From the NCBI GenBank assembly GCA_914767885.1, contig CAJZBQ010000036.1, positions 62,001 through 126,000 of the forward strand: a DNA stretch of 64,000 nucleotides. The letters run 5' to 3'. Shown here piece after piece: positions 10,545 to 20,483 of this stretch; position 1 is the stretch's first letter, and the number at the start of each line of letters is the position of its first letter. The position numbers were made by a program, and so were the translations under genes. The notes under the pieces were generated by a model. That model saw nothing but the letters and a program-made list of their open reading frames with translations. It was not told the origin of the DNA and did not search any database. Source of the DNA: Blepharisma stoltei. Its lineage: Eukaryota; Ciliophora; Heterotrichea; Heterotrichida; Blepharismidae.

Positions 10545-12446
10545 TATAGTACCCCCCCTTCGTTTGTCGCATTTTCTAGTTTTTTGCCATTTGTCGCATT
10601 TTCTAGTTTTTTTTTATAAGAGAAAAAAAAATTTTTCAGGACCTCATTTGTCGCATTTTCTAGTTTTTTTTTAAGCCAAAAAAAAATCGGTTCAGGACCT
10701 CGCTTGTCGCATTTTCTAGTTTTTTTTTTCTCTCTATAAATTCCTAAAAATTAAAATTCGTCAAGGGATCAGTTAGTGAAATTTCATCATTTCTTCCTTC
10801 AAAATCCTTGCTCCCATTCCTCAATCCCCACAGCTTGCTTCCCATTACCTGCTCCCATTGCTTAAGCCTCACCACTTTGCCATTCACCATTCTTATTCCC
10901 CTATCTTCATGCCTATTTCCTTATTTGATAGCTTAATTTCTAGTCTTCCATATTAATTAATGGAGTTGCGCGAAATTTGAGGACCAGCCGATAAAAATCC
11001 CGGCAATGATTCAAAGCATGGCCTATGGAGAGAGGCTCAATGCAAAGCAGATCCAAGAGCGTCTTGCTGCTTGTGGCAAGGACATGAGCCTGACGACGAT
11101 CAGGCACTACACCAACAAGTTCAATCCTGAAGAGCACACTTTAGAGCTCAGGCGAAGCTTGTGGACCATGGACTATCGCCTCCTCCTAAGAAAATGGAAT
11201 GATGGAGAGAGCATAGTCAAGAGGATCATTGACGTAGGTTTCTTTTAAAAACGAAGAACTTGCGACAATCTTGGGGACTTCTAAACGGACTATTGAGCGA
11301 ATTGCTGCAGAGAATACTGAGAGTGAATCTGACGAAGCGGCTGGAAGAGAAGAGGCACTATCCAGATCTCCCCTAAAGCATTGAAGTGATGAAGACTTTG
11401 CTGAGGTCATTAAGCAATGTGAGAAGGATACAGGCTTTGTCAGCAAGGCAAGTTTGAGGGCCCAATTCAAAAGAAAGACAGTTGACATCAGCGAAGAACA
11501 GCTAGGAAAAGAGCTGAAGAAGAGGGGATATGTCTATAGGAAGAAGAGGGTTGTTCTACAGCTAACTGAAGCTCATAAAGAGCAGAGAATGTCCTGGGCT
11601 AGGTCTTTGATTGACTCAGATATCGCTTCATGGATCTTCAGTGATGAGTGCTATGTGCATCTCTTTCGTAACTCTAATTTGTCGTGGTGCAAAGAAGGGA
11701 TAAACGCAACGATTGAAGAGCCTATCAATTGAAAAACCTCAATTATGATCTGGGGAGGAATTTCTATCGTTTTTAGCAAAATGCTCTTCATAAAGAAGGA
11801 GAAGTATGCAAATCAATGCCCAGGTCTATATCAGAGACATTCTCCAGGGCTATATTGAGCCTTTAGATGGAGACTACACCTTCGTTCAGGATGGGGTAAC
11901 ACAGCCCATACTGCAAGGCAGACTATGGGAATATTGCAGAGAAAACGGGATTGATGTGAAGACTCAATCGCCGAAGAGCCCAGATCTCAATCCAATTGAG
12001 ATGATCTGGGCCAATTTGAAGAGGAAAGTGGAGAAAAGAAGGCCTGACAGTAAAGCCAGACTAATTGCTGCCATTCAGGAGTCATGGGACGAAATTTCTT
12101 TTGAGGAAGTGCAAAATTCCATTCTTAAGGTGAAAAATGAAAGAGCAAGGCAGGTCATTGAAGCGCAAGGAGAATGGAGCTAATAAGCTAGCTAATTTAA
12201 TCTATTCTCTAAAAAGGGGAGATTAAAGTGGGAAGGACTCGGGCCTGCTAACCCTCTGCAGGCAAATGTAAGGTAGAAACTATTTTTTAAAAAACTAAGA
12301 TTTGCGACATCAAAAAAAAATTAAAAAAAACTAGAAATTGCGACAAATGTATTTGCACTAGAAAATGCGACAAACGAGGTCCTGTAAATTTTTTTTTCCC
12401 TTAAAAAAAACTAGAAAATGCGACAAACGAGGGGGGGGGTACTATA
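10545..12446 (+). mobile_element. Tc1/mariner-type transposon, complete ends, decayed gene
   Basis: Left end TAGTACCCCCC and right end GGGGGTACTA are inverted copies, flanked by TA target duplications (10545-10546 and 12445-12446). Removing 1,900 bp restores GRLILQFADRT in methyltransferase copy A. Each terminal region carries several copies of a 17-bp motif (TTTGTCGCATTTTCTAG, four on the left from about 10563 to 10720; inverted copies on the right from about 12330 to 12430), which look like repeated transposase-binding sites. One degenerate transposase gene lies inside. The host gene is already a pseudogene. Confidence 0.88.
10960..12183 (+). pseudogene. Tc1/mariner (IS630 superfamily) DDE transposase, frameshifted
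   Basis: The product would cut and paste its own element. N-terminal helix-turn-helix-like part: SMAYGERLNAKQIQERLAAC, and ELATILGTSKRTIERIAA. Catalytic triad: first Asp in ASWIFSDECYVHL, second Asp in YTFVQDGVTQP, Glu in SPDLNPIEMIWANLK, with 35 residues between the second Asp and Glu. The frame changes near 10980, 11232-11240 and 11795-11806, so no full protein can be made. TGA is read as Trp inside (LKHWSDED). Family placement is firm. Confidence 0.88.
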
Positions 12447-12518
12447 CTTCAATTTGCTGATAGAACTCACGAAAGCTTGATCAGTAACATTTGGCAAGAA
12501 GCCAGTGAAAACATGTTT

Positions 12519-12851
12519 TCTAAAGGAATTATAGATAACCTATAAACTTAATTTCTGATTACAATGATCGAGCTCACCTGAGGACATCACCAGGTGACGA
12601 CTCAGATACTTTGCTGCAGACTAGCTGTACAGTTCACATCCTCCAGGTTCTAGAGTCCCCATACATTTACTCCGTACTATGTGGACGGCCTTTGCCGTTA
12701 GAATACATAATTTTGGACTCACTGACTATTTGCTTCGTCTCAGCTTTAACTGATCTGCTTCAGCTACTTTGCCTTAACCTTTCAGGAAACTTATGGCCCG
12801 GTGCTGCAGTAGGCAAAAAACTTCTTTTATCGCTAGGTCTAAAGGAATTAT
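12519..12851. mobile_element. GC-rich insert with 14-bp direct repeats in copy A
   Basis: TCTAAAGGAATTAT is present at 12519-12532 and 12838-12851. Removing 12533-12851 rejoins FSKGIINEEEKRDLTIP as in copy B. The insert is GC-richer than its surroundings. The long repeat suggests target-primed retroposition, though TA lies inside the repeat, so excision as an IES is also possible. Confidence 0.65.
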
Positions 12852-13196
12852 CAATGAAGAGGAAAAAAGGGATTTAACAATTCCTATGTATAGGAGAAGC
12901 GCTGAAGAAATACAGAGAGCTTTAGACGAGATGCATGATTATTTTAGGGTGTTAGAATCAAAAAGTGTGGACATGCCAAGGTCTCCAGGCAGAGCTTCAA
13001 GACAATATATTGAGCATATAAAAAAATTTGCGGCGGTTAGCATGAAAACTCCTCTTGAAAGAGCAATTAAGACAGGTCAAGCAGAAGTTGACAGGTTTTT
13101 GGGTTTGCAGAAAAAGAAATTGAAGATATTGTAGACAGGACTGATTTTGAAAATAGCACTTCCAGCTAGTATTCAATAGTCCTCGAAAAAATTTAA

Positions 13197-13941
13197 AATA
13201 ATGACTAAATTACCGTTCTAACTTGAAAATGAGATAATAAATTGCAAAAATTGTTGAAATTAATTTTTTTATTAATATTTTAATTTCTTGACTAATTTTT
13301 CAATCCTATACACAAATTAATCCCAGTCTTCATTTTTTGGTTGAAATTGTATTAAATAATCGTAAGATGGCTTATGGGAACTATTATAGGCTAAGAAGCC
13401 TTATTCCTGCTTGTAGATCTGGCTTAGGGTATAAAATCCTAAAAAAATTTATTCCCAAAGGACATGATAATAATAAAATTAAAAAAGTTTAAAAGCTGCC
13501 TATTCAAGCAGAATAAGCCTAAAACAAAATCAAAAGTGTTAGCTTAGGCTTTAATAAATATTATGGATAGAAATCAATAAAAAATTAAATTGAAGGTATT
13601 TTTACTATCTGGCTAAAAAGCGCTCGAAAGATAGTTGCTTTGATAATTGATTGAAAAATTATCAAAGAATCAGATTATTTGCACAGTATTCTAGGTTTGT
13701 GGAAATTTTTAATTTTTATTAATTTATTGAACTTAGTGCTGGCCGTTTTTCTAAAAGAGCTATTTATATACTTGCTAGCATATGTTGGCTTCAAATATAA
13801 TAATTTTAATATTTAATATTGGATTAAAACTTAATTTGTCAGTTCTTTACTACCTTGTGGAAGCAATTAGGTATTATAAGTCTTCCATCTTCTTTCGGAC
13901 ATGGATTTCCTTTTGTGGTTTTTTTTCAGCTATAATAAATA
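13197..13941. other. Intergenic, nothing recognised
   Basis: AT-rich spacer before methyltransferase copy B. The last part (AGCTATAATAAATA before the ATG) resembles the leader of copy D. No other feature. Confidence 0.45.
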
Positions 13942-14940
13942 ATGGCAGCTGGTGGATTTGCTTTTCAAAACTACAACGAATCATCATCCTATCAAAGAAG
14001 AATTCTACTGAAGGCAACTGATGCCCTTTATGACAGCTTGAACTACGTAAAAGAATCTGAAAATGGCACTATTGTTATAGCGGATTATGGCTCATCTGAA
14101 GTTTACAATTCTATGGTGTTTTTAAGTAGCATTTTACATAAATTCAGAGAAACATCCCAACAGCCAGTATATGTCGTCCACAATGATTTGCCTGACAACA
14201 ACTGAATGAAAGCCTTTAGAACTATTGTGGACTCTAACGAATCGTATAGAAAAGTCCCAAATACGTTCTTTTCAGCAATTGGATTGTCTTTTTACGAACA
14301 AATTCTTCCAGAAGAGACAGTTCATGTTGGGTTTTCGTCATCAGCAATCCACTGGCTATCAGAGCCATTAAGCGCTCCAGATCATATTATTCCTTCAGCT
14401 TCTGAGGACTCTGAATTCCTTGCCTTAGCTTCTGAGCAAGCCCACAAAGACTTGGTCTCCATCTTAAAGCTAAGATATAAAGAGCTCGTCCCTTCAGGTC
14501 GGCTACTACTACAATTTGCTGATAGAACCCGCGAAAGCATAATTAGCAACATTTGGCAAGAAGCCAGTGAAAACCTTTTTTCTAAAGGAATTATCAATGA
14601 AGAAGAAAAAAGGGATTTAACAATTCCTATGTACAGACGAAGCCCCGAAGAAATATAGAGAGCTTTAGACGAAGTCCACGGTTATTATAGAGTGCTTGAA
14701 TCAAAAAGTGTGGATATGCCAAGGACTCCAGGCAGAGCTTCAAGACAATATATTGAACATATAAAAAAATTTGCGGCGGTTAGCATGAAAACTCCTCTTG
14801 CAAGGGCAATTAAGACAGATCAAGCAGAAGTTGACAGGATTTTTGGTTTTGCAGAAAAAGAAATTGAAGATATTGTAGACAGGACTGATTTTGAAAATAG
14901 CACTTCCAGCTATTATTCAATAAATCTCGAAAAACTTTAA
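13942..14940 (+). pseudogene. SABATH-type methyltransferase, copy B, full length with one in-frame TAG
   Basis: Members of this family methylate carboxyl groups of small molecules with S-adenosylmethionine. Copy B reads from MAAGGFAFQNYNESSSYQRR through IVIADYGSSEVYNSM (SAM-binding loop), HNDLPDNN-TGA, FSAIGLSFYEQILPEETVHV and FSSSAIHWLSEPLSAPDH, to the normal end at 14940, 333 codons in one frame. The only defect is TAG at 14656-14658 (EEI-TAG-RAL), where copy A has CAG and copy D has CAA. It is either a recent nonsense mutation or, less likely, a TAG read as Gln; other genes here clearly end with TAG. Confidence 0.82.
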
Positions 14941-15602
14941 TATAACATAATATGAATTCTTTTCATTTTACAGAGTTTTTTAAATTGAATTAATTTTCTT
15001 TTCTTTTTACTAGTAGACTGATCGGTTAACAGTTATGATAAATGTAACGGCATATCAATGGCACCTTTTGGTTCTCCACTTAATTTTATTGTCCCTGAAA
15101 TCCTATTCAAAATCCCATTATATTAATAAATTTCATAGAGTTATTATAGGGACCACTTTAGATGCTTATTTAAGTTGCAAGTTAATGGATTCACCTTTAA
15201 AATCTTTTATTAGCTAACAATTATCCATCTTCTGATTGATTCCAATAAAAATCAGCATCACCAAATCTAAAATAATCTCCCTGATTTTTACCTTTCTGCT
15301 ATTATTAGTAGTAGTACTATTCAAAGAATCCTCAAGGCTTGAATGGCCTAGGGCAGTTGTTTCAGCATCAAAAATTGCCCAAACCAACTTGACAAGTTAA
15401 ATTCCAAGTATGATGAGCATACTTTCTAGCCCATTGAGTTTGATTTGGCAATGTTTAACTAGAAACGACTTCACGAGCTTCAAATGCTAGCCAATTCTAC
15501 CAATAAGCTGTCCTGGAATATACCATTTCTGCCTTTCTTCTAAAAAATCCTAAAATTCCATGAATAATTTTATTATTTTCGCTTACGTGTTTACTTCTCA
15601 TA
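14941..15602. other. Spacer with coding-like minus-strand debris
   Basis: On the minus strand between about 15600 and 15230, short open pieces appear (QTQWARKYAHHTWNLTCQVG; GDYFRFGDADFYWNQSEDG) separated by stops and shifts. No family recognised; it may be the end of a decayed gene. The plus strand has no supported gene before 15603. Confidence 0.3.
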
Positions 15603-16842
15603 ATGTGAACATTTTTACTATTAATTCCCTGAATCTTTTCCCTCCGGATAGATGAGTCTAAAACACTGTCAAAAATTGCTTTTGGCTCTTGCCACCACCA
15701 TAAAAGACCTCCTAACCCTAAGATCTTCTATTCTATCACAAATTGATCCCCAGACCTTTACATTTGACTTGGAGATTCTGTGTATGCGGACATTCCCTAT
15801 TTTTATATTGCCACGTATCCTAGAAATTTAAGCTCATGAAAACAGCTTTATGATAATTTAAAAGAAAATCCTGGGTACAAGGAGCTGAGAAATACCACAA
15901 TGGTCACTGGGGTATGAGATGATCATGACTATGGGATCAATGATGGGGACAAAAATTTTATATTAAAAAAAGAAGCTAAAACACTGTATTTGGAATTTTT
16001 GGAGGAAGAAAATAGTAAAAGGCTTGGACATGAAGGGATTTATGATATATTGAGGCTTTATAAATACCAAAAAAGCATTTTAAGCCATATTTTTATAGAA
16101 AATTCTACCCAAAAGGTATAGCTATACATTTGGAAAAAAAGGAAAATCAATTAAAATAATTTTAATTGATATAAGGTCGTTTCGAGACAATAAATGAGAT
16201 TCAGAAGGAGACTCACTAGGAGAAGACCAATGAAAATGGCTTGAAAAAGAACTGAATAACCCTGGAGACATCACAATCCTAGCAAACGGGCTCCAAATAA
16301 ACGCCCAAGAACGATGAATAAAGACTGAAAGATGACATAGAAAATCCTACCAAAAACTTCTCTATTTATTAAATAAAACCCCTGGAGTAATTTTACTGTC
16401 TGGAGACGTCCATATGGGAGAAATTCTTAAAAACACATGTGAGAATTTCCCTATTTATGAAATTACGTCAAGTGGCATGACCCATACAGCTTTTACTACG
16501 TTTGGGCCTTTGGTATGGATTCCTGCTTATGGGATCATGAGTTTTACTTATAATACTGGGCCGAGGATACTGAAATTTAATTTTGGGACAATTGAGGTAG
16601 ACTGAAATACAGGTGATATTGAAATGGCTATAAGGGATTCTGAGGGGAAATATTTGTTTTTGGAAAAGACAAGTATAGGCGAACTGTATAGTAAGCCGAA
16701 GAAGAGCTATTTGTGTGAGAAAAGCGAGGCATACAGAAGCAGTGCGCATATTTTGGCAATGCTTTTGGTGTATTTATTTCCTATTGCTGAGATCTGTATA
16801 GCGATTTTGATATTTTTGAGAAAATATTCTAGGTCTTATTAA
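15603..16842 (+). CDS. PhoD-like metallophosphatase with signal peptide and C-terminal membrane anchor
   Basis: After removing an 82-bp IES the gene is exactly 386 codons. It starts MWTFLLLIPWIFSLR, a probable signal peptide. Motifs follow the PhoD alkaline phosphatase/phosphodiesterase pattern: KIAFGSC, SPDLYIWLGDSVYAD, TTMVTGVWDDHDYGINDGD, GIYTFGKKG, IKIILIDIRSFRDNKW, and GVILLSGDVHMGE near the active-site end. The Asp/His residues in these motifs bind the metals. A hydrophobic segment (ILAMLLVYLFPIAEICIAIL) close to the C-terminus suggests a membrane anchor. TGA encodes Trp at many sites, including the first codon after ATG. It sits between methyltransferase copies B and C; copy C starts 30 bases downstream. 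Extracellular or vacuolar ester hydrolysis is the family role; the substrate is unknown. Confidence 0.88.
16041..16124. other. Short IES (82 bp) in the phosphatase gene
   Basis: GGG ATT TA(T) on the left and GCTATACATTTGG on the right. Removal joins GI-YTFGKKGKSIKIILIDIR, restoring a block conserved in PhoD proteins. Left in place, it brings a TAG and a frame change. Confidence 0.87.
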
Positions 16843-16871
16843 AAATAATTATGAATTTTCTTAAAATAATA

Positions 16872-18188
16872 ATGGAAACAGGAGGTTTTGCCCTTCAGAA
16901 CTACAATGTTTCCTCATCCCACCAAAGAAAAATTCTTATGGCTGCTAAAGATGCTTTTACTGAAATTCTTAATCATACAAAAACAATTACAAATGGAAAA
17001 ATTGTAATTGCAGACTATGGGTGCTCAGAAGGCAAAAACTCAATGGAATTCCTATTTTTCACTCTCAAAAAATTCAGAGAAAATTCATCACAGTCAGTAT
17101 TTATTATCCATAATGATTTACCTGAAAACGACTGAGTGAAAGCCTATAAAACCCTATTAGAATCTCAAGAATCCTATATAAAAATCCCTGATGTTTATTT
17201 TTCAGCTATAGGAAGGTCCTTTTATTCACAGATTTTGCCTAATAATTCCTTGCATATTGGGTTTTCTTCAGCATCAATCCATTGGCTGTCCCAGCCTTTG
17301 TGTGCTCCAGATCATGCTTTCCCATCATCTTCAGACGATTTAGGATTCCTTGAAACTGCTTCTAATATAGCTCATAATGATTTAGTCACTTTTTTAAGAC
17401 ATAGGCACCAAGAGTTAGTAGACTCAGGCAGACTTCTATTGCAATTCGGCGATCGCAATGCTAAAGATACCGTCCTCACTATGATTTTACAAGCAGCTTG
17501 TGAAAACCTATGATTTTTAAGTCTTTTTCTCTAAAAAATATTTTCATTTAAAAAAATAAATATAGCTTTTTGCCTTGAGTGGCGCGGTATGGGCGCCACT
17601 TCGGCAAGCTCCTTCTTCCAGTTGACCGAGCCAACTCAGCTTGATTCGACCAACTGGAGAATTGACAAGTGAGGCCTTTTGGGGAGACTTGTCAATTCTA
17701 GTTGGCCGAACCAACCTGAGTTGGCTCGGCCAACTGGAAGAAGGAGCTTGCCGAAGTGGCGCCCGTACCGCGGCACTCAAAGCAAAAAAGCATAGTTACT
17801 ATAAATAAATATATATAATAAAGGAATAATCACAGACGAAGAAAAAAGAAAAATAACGATACCGATGTATAGGAGAAGTAATGAAGAAATTATAAGAGCT
17901 TTAGATGAAGTTAGTGGATTATTTAGAGTAGTTTCAATAGATAGAATAAGGACTGAATGAAATACTAGTGATAGTGAAGAGGAATGAAAAGAAAGTGTAA
18001 ATCAGGTGAAAAAATTTATTGGGAATCTGATGAGAATTCCTATGTCTAAAGCTATCAATAGGTCTGGAGAAAATTTTGAAGCCATTTTTCTAGAGTTTTC
18101 TAAAGAAGTGGACAGCCTGGCTGAGTCTGCTTGTGCCGAATATTGCATAGCAACTTATCATTCAATAGTATTAGAAAAAATAAAATAA
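16872..18188 (+). CDS. SABATH-type methyltransferase, copy C
   Basis: Removing one 303-bp IES leaves 338 codons, close to copy D (339 residues). Reads METGGFALQNYNVSSSHQRK, IVIADYGCSEGKNSM (SAM site), IHNDLPENDW, IPDVYFSAIGRSFYSQILPN and FSSASIHWLSQPLCAPDH; the C-terminal half KGIITDEEKRKITIPMYRR resumes after the IES. TGA is Trp at several conserved sites. ATG at 16872 is preferred over one at 16851 because AATA-ATG followed by the GGFAxxNYN motif is shared with copies B and D. No defect seen. Likely functional, probably acting on a carboxylic small molecule. Confidence 0.87.
17509..17813. mobile_element. IES (303 bp) made of a large foldback palindrome
   Basis: TA-to-TA removal joins ENL-YN-KGIITDEE, the same length as copies B and D. 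From about 17563 to 17794 the sequence is a long inverted repeat (GGCGCCACTTCGGCAAGCTC against GAGCTTGCCGAAGTGGCGCC), with a second inverted pair inside (GAATTGACAAGT / ACTTGTCAATTC). It is far richer in GC than its AT-rich shoulders. Such a foldback is typical of a non-autonomous element. Confidence 0.87.
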
Positions 18189-18370
18189 ATCCTTAATTTT
18201 GATAATATGAAAATTTATTATATTTCACAGGAAAACCCATCAATTTCTTAAATATTTTTTCTCCACAGTCACAATTATTCTCCTTTCTCCCAATTAAAAA
18301 TTAATCATAGTTTAATTAATGACGTCTCCACAAAAATTCTTTATTAATCATTTAAATTAATAATAAAATA

Positions 18371-19390
18371 ATGGCAACAGGCGGATTTGCTCTCCCTAAC
18401 TATAATGAATCCTCAGCTCAGCAGAGAAAAATGCTTCTAAAAGCTACCCAAACTTTTGGCGAAATTCTCAATTTTTCTCCAACCCTCACAAATGGCACTA
18501 TAGTAATCGCTGACTATGGGTCGTCTGAGGTCTACAACTCTATGGTCTTTCTTAGCAGAACTCTTCAGAATTTCAGAAAAATTTCGTCCCAGCCCATTCT
18601 TGTCTTCCACAATGACCTGCCTGACAATAATTGGGTAGCTGCAAATAAAATCCTATTGGAGTCTGAAGAGTCCTATATAAAAATCCCTGACGTTTATTTT
18701 TCAGCTATAGGCAGATCTTTTTATGATCAAATTTTACCTAATAATTCTGTCCACATTGGGTTTTCCTCAGCAGCTATCCATTGGTTATCCCAGCCTTTAA
18801 GTGCTCCAGACCATATTCTCCCATCCTCTTCTAATGATCCTACCTTTAAAGCCATAGCTTCAGAGCTTGCCCATAGAGACTTACTTACTTTTCTTTCCCA
18901 CAGACATAAAGAACTAGTAAATAATGGCCGTTTACTCTTACAATTCGCTGACTCTAATAATAACTCAAGCTTAGCAAGCACAGTAATGCAGCAAGTCTCT
19001 ATAAATTTATTATCCAGAGGGGTAATTACAGAAGAAGAAAAAAGAGACTTGACGATGCCAATTTATAGGAGAAGTAATGAAGAAATCCAACAGGTGTTAG
19101 AAGAAGTTTCAGGTTTATTTAGGGTAATTTCGATAGAAAAAATAGAAGCAAAAAGGTATGAAGGGGTGTCTGATGAACATTTAAGGGAGGTTGTAGAGCA
19201 GATCAAGAAGTATGGGCCTGGGATGATGAGGACACCTTTGTTGAGAGCGATAAAAAGGGATAGCGAAGAATTTGAGAGGATTTTTGAGATTTTTGCAAAA
19301 AAAGCCTGCGAGGTATTTGAGAGCATTGATGCAAGAAATTCTTTGTCGAGCTACCATTCGATTGTGCTGGAGAAAATTGCTAGAGAATAA
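18371..19390 (+). CDS. SABATH-type methyltransferase, copy D (intact, no IES)
   Basis: A 339-residue open frame with no interruption. N-terminus MATGGFALPNYNESSAQQRK, SAM site IVIADYGSSEVYNSM, then FHNDLPDNNW (with TGG, proving the TGA=Trp reading in its paralogs), IPDVYFSAIGRSFYDQILPN and FSSAAIHWLSQPLSAPDH. These match the plant SABATH blocks (ADLGCSSG, NDLPGNDF, SSYSLHWLS). In plants this family methylates carboxyls of salicylate, jasmonate and related compounds. The substrate here is unknown. Best reference copy in the array. Confidence 0.9.
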   Translation: MATGGFALPNYNESSAQQRKMLLKATQTFGEILNFSPTLTNGTIVIADYGSSEVYNSMVFLSRTLQNFRKISSQPILVFHNDLPDNNWVAANKILLESEESYIKIPDVYFSAIGRSFYDQILPNNSVHIGFSSAAIHWLSQPLSAPDHILPSSSNDPTFKAIASELAHRDLLTFLSHRHKELVNNGRLLLQFADSNNNSSLASTVMQQVSINLLSRGVITEEEKRDLTMPIYRRSNEEIQQVLEEVSGLFRVISIEKIEAKRYEGVSDEHLREVVEQIKKYGPGMMRTPLLRAIKRDSEEFERIFEIFAKKACEVFESIDARNSLSSYHSIVLEKIARE

Positions 19391-19809
19391 AAAGTTTAAG
19401 TAAGTTATTACTAGTAATATATAGAAGGCTGCCAATTAACTACAAGAAAATTACTAGGAAAATCGAATTTTCACGTTAAAATATAGAGGGTATAGAATAT
19501 CCTAAAAATAAAATGTCTGGACTTTGTGCACTAAAAGGGTATAACCTAGCTTCAAGTAACCAAAGCAGAGCTTTAATAGCTGATTGAGCCTTTTGGGGAG
19601 TCCATTCGGCATATTAATGAAAGCTCTACTGGGAATATTGTTATTGCTGACTACGGGTCTTCTGAAGGCTATAACTCAGTTTTATTCTTTAATCAGACCT
19701 TGCCAAATTTAGAGAATATTCAGACAGACCAATTATGATAGTCCATCATGATTTACCTGAAAATAATTGGGGCGAGACTTTTAAAACGGTTTTGGAAGCT
19801 CCAGAATCC

Positions 19810-19883
19810 TATTCCAATAAAAGTATTATAATAAATTTATTTTTTAGGGAATTATTATTATGTATTTCTTATAAAGAAGAATA
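19810..19883. other. Short stop-free IES (72 bp) in copy E
   Basis: TCC-TA on the left, GAA-TAC on the right. Its length is a multiple of three and it has no stop, so the ORF stays open through it, but removal gives ESY-LKIPMVFYSGLGRSF, matching copy D's ESYIKIPDVYFSAIGRSF. Confidence 0.8.
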
Positions 19884-20269
19884 CTTAAAAATCCCAATGG
19901 TTTTCTACTCAGGGCTTGGCCGCTCCTTCAACCAACAAATATTCCCTGACAACTCAGTCCACATTGGCATCTCCTCTCTCGCTTTCCACTTCCTCCCCCG
20001 TCCCTTTTGTGCATTTGACCACATTTTTGTTTCTTCCTCTTCAGATCTAGCCCTAAAATCCCAAGCCTCAAAAACCGCCCATAACTATCTTGTTAACCTC
20101 TTAACCCTACGCCATAAAGAACTTGTCCCATCTGGCCGACTTCTTATAGTTTTTCCTACAGAAACCATTGGAAATCTTTTCCCTTCGATAATATTGCAAA
20201 CAGTCAATGAAAATATGCATGCAAAAGGCGTCATAAATGAAGAAGAAAAGCGAAATGTGACTATTCCTG

Positions 20270-20483
20270 TATATACCCTAAGAATACATACAGTTTTTTC
20301 TGGGTTATCATATAACTCAATAACTTATCTGCTGGGTTTTTCTGCTATTAATTTATGAGCCAACGCCATTTTGGTAAATCCAGGCCTGATGATTTGGCTT
20401 TACCAGATTTTTTGCCATGTTTGAGCTGACGATTAGCAGGCTTTATTGTTGATAGCCCCAAGGCTATATACCTTCCCAAAGTA
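20270..20483. other. IES (212 bp) in copy E
   Basis: GTATATACC on the left, AAAGTATATGCC on the right. Removal joins TIPVY to ARNDEELRRTLEEVGNLYR in frame, in line with copy D's MPIYRRSNEEIQQVLEEVSG. The insert contains a short inverted pair (GCCAA...TTTGGC). Confidence 0.77.

Larger units (their letters stand above)
9972..13196 (+). pseudogene. SABATH-type methyltransferase, copy A (dead)
   Basis: Begins abruptly in the equivalent of FLSSILHKFRETSQQP, so the N-terminal third including the SAM-binding ADYGSSE motif is missing. The rest tracks copy B closely (HNDLPDNN-TGA-MKAFRTIV, FSSSAIHWLSEPLSAPDH). It is interrupted by a TA-bounded insert (10277-10465), a whole Tc1/mariner element (10545-12446) and a GC-rich insert (12533-12851). 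It also has a one-base deletion near 13098-13110 (GACAGGTTTTTGGG against GACAGGATTTTTGG in copy B) and a TAG in the last exon (CCAGCTAGTATTC against CCAGCTATTATTC). Even after excision it could not make a full protein. Confidence 0.88.

Noticed and set aside
13942-14940. TAG as a general Gln codon
   Set aside because: TAG closes the giant gene, TPR copy 2 and cyclin copy 2 at the expected ends; a single in-frame TAG is better explained as a mutation.
17544-17780. Minus-strand ORF of 78 codons
   Set aside because: It lies within the foldback palindrome and mirrors its own complement; no independent protein signal.
19594-19720. Frame changes in methyltransferase copy E as introns
   Set aside because: No GT...AG interval of 15-16 nt spans either site.
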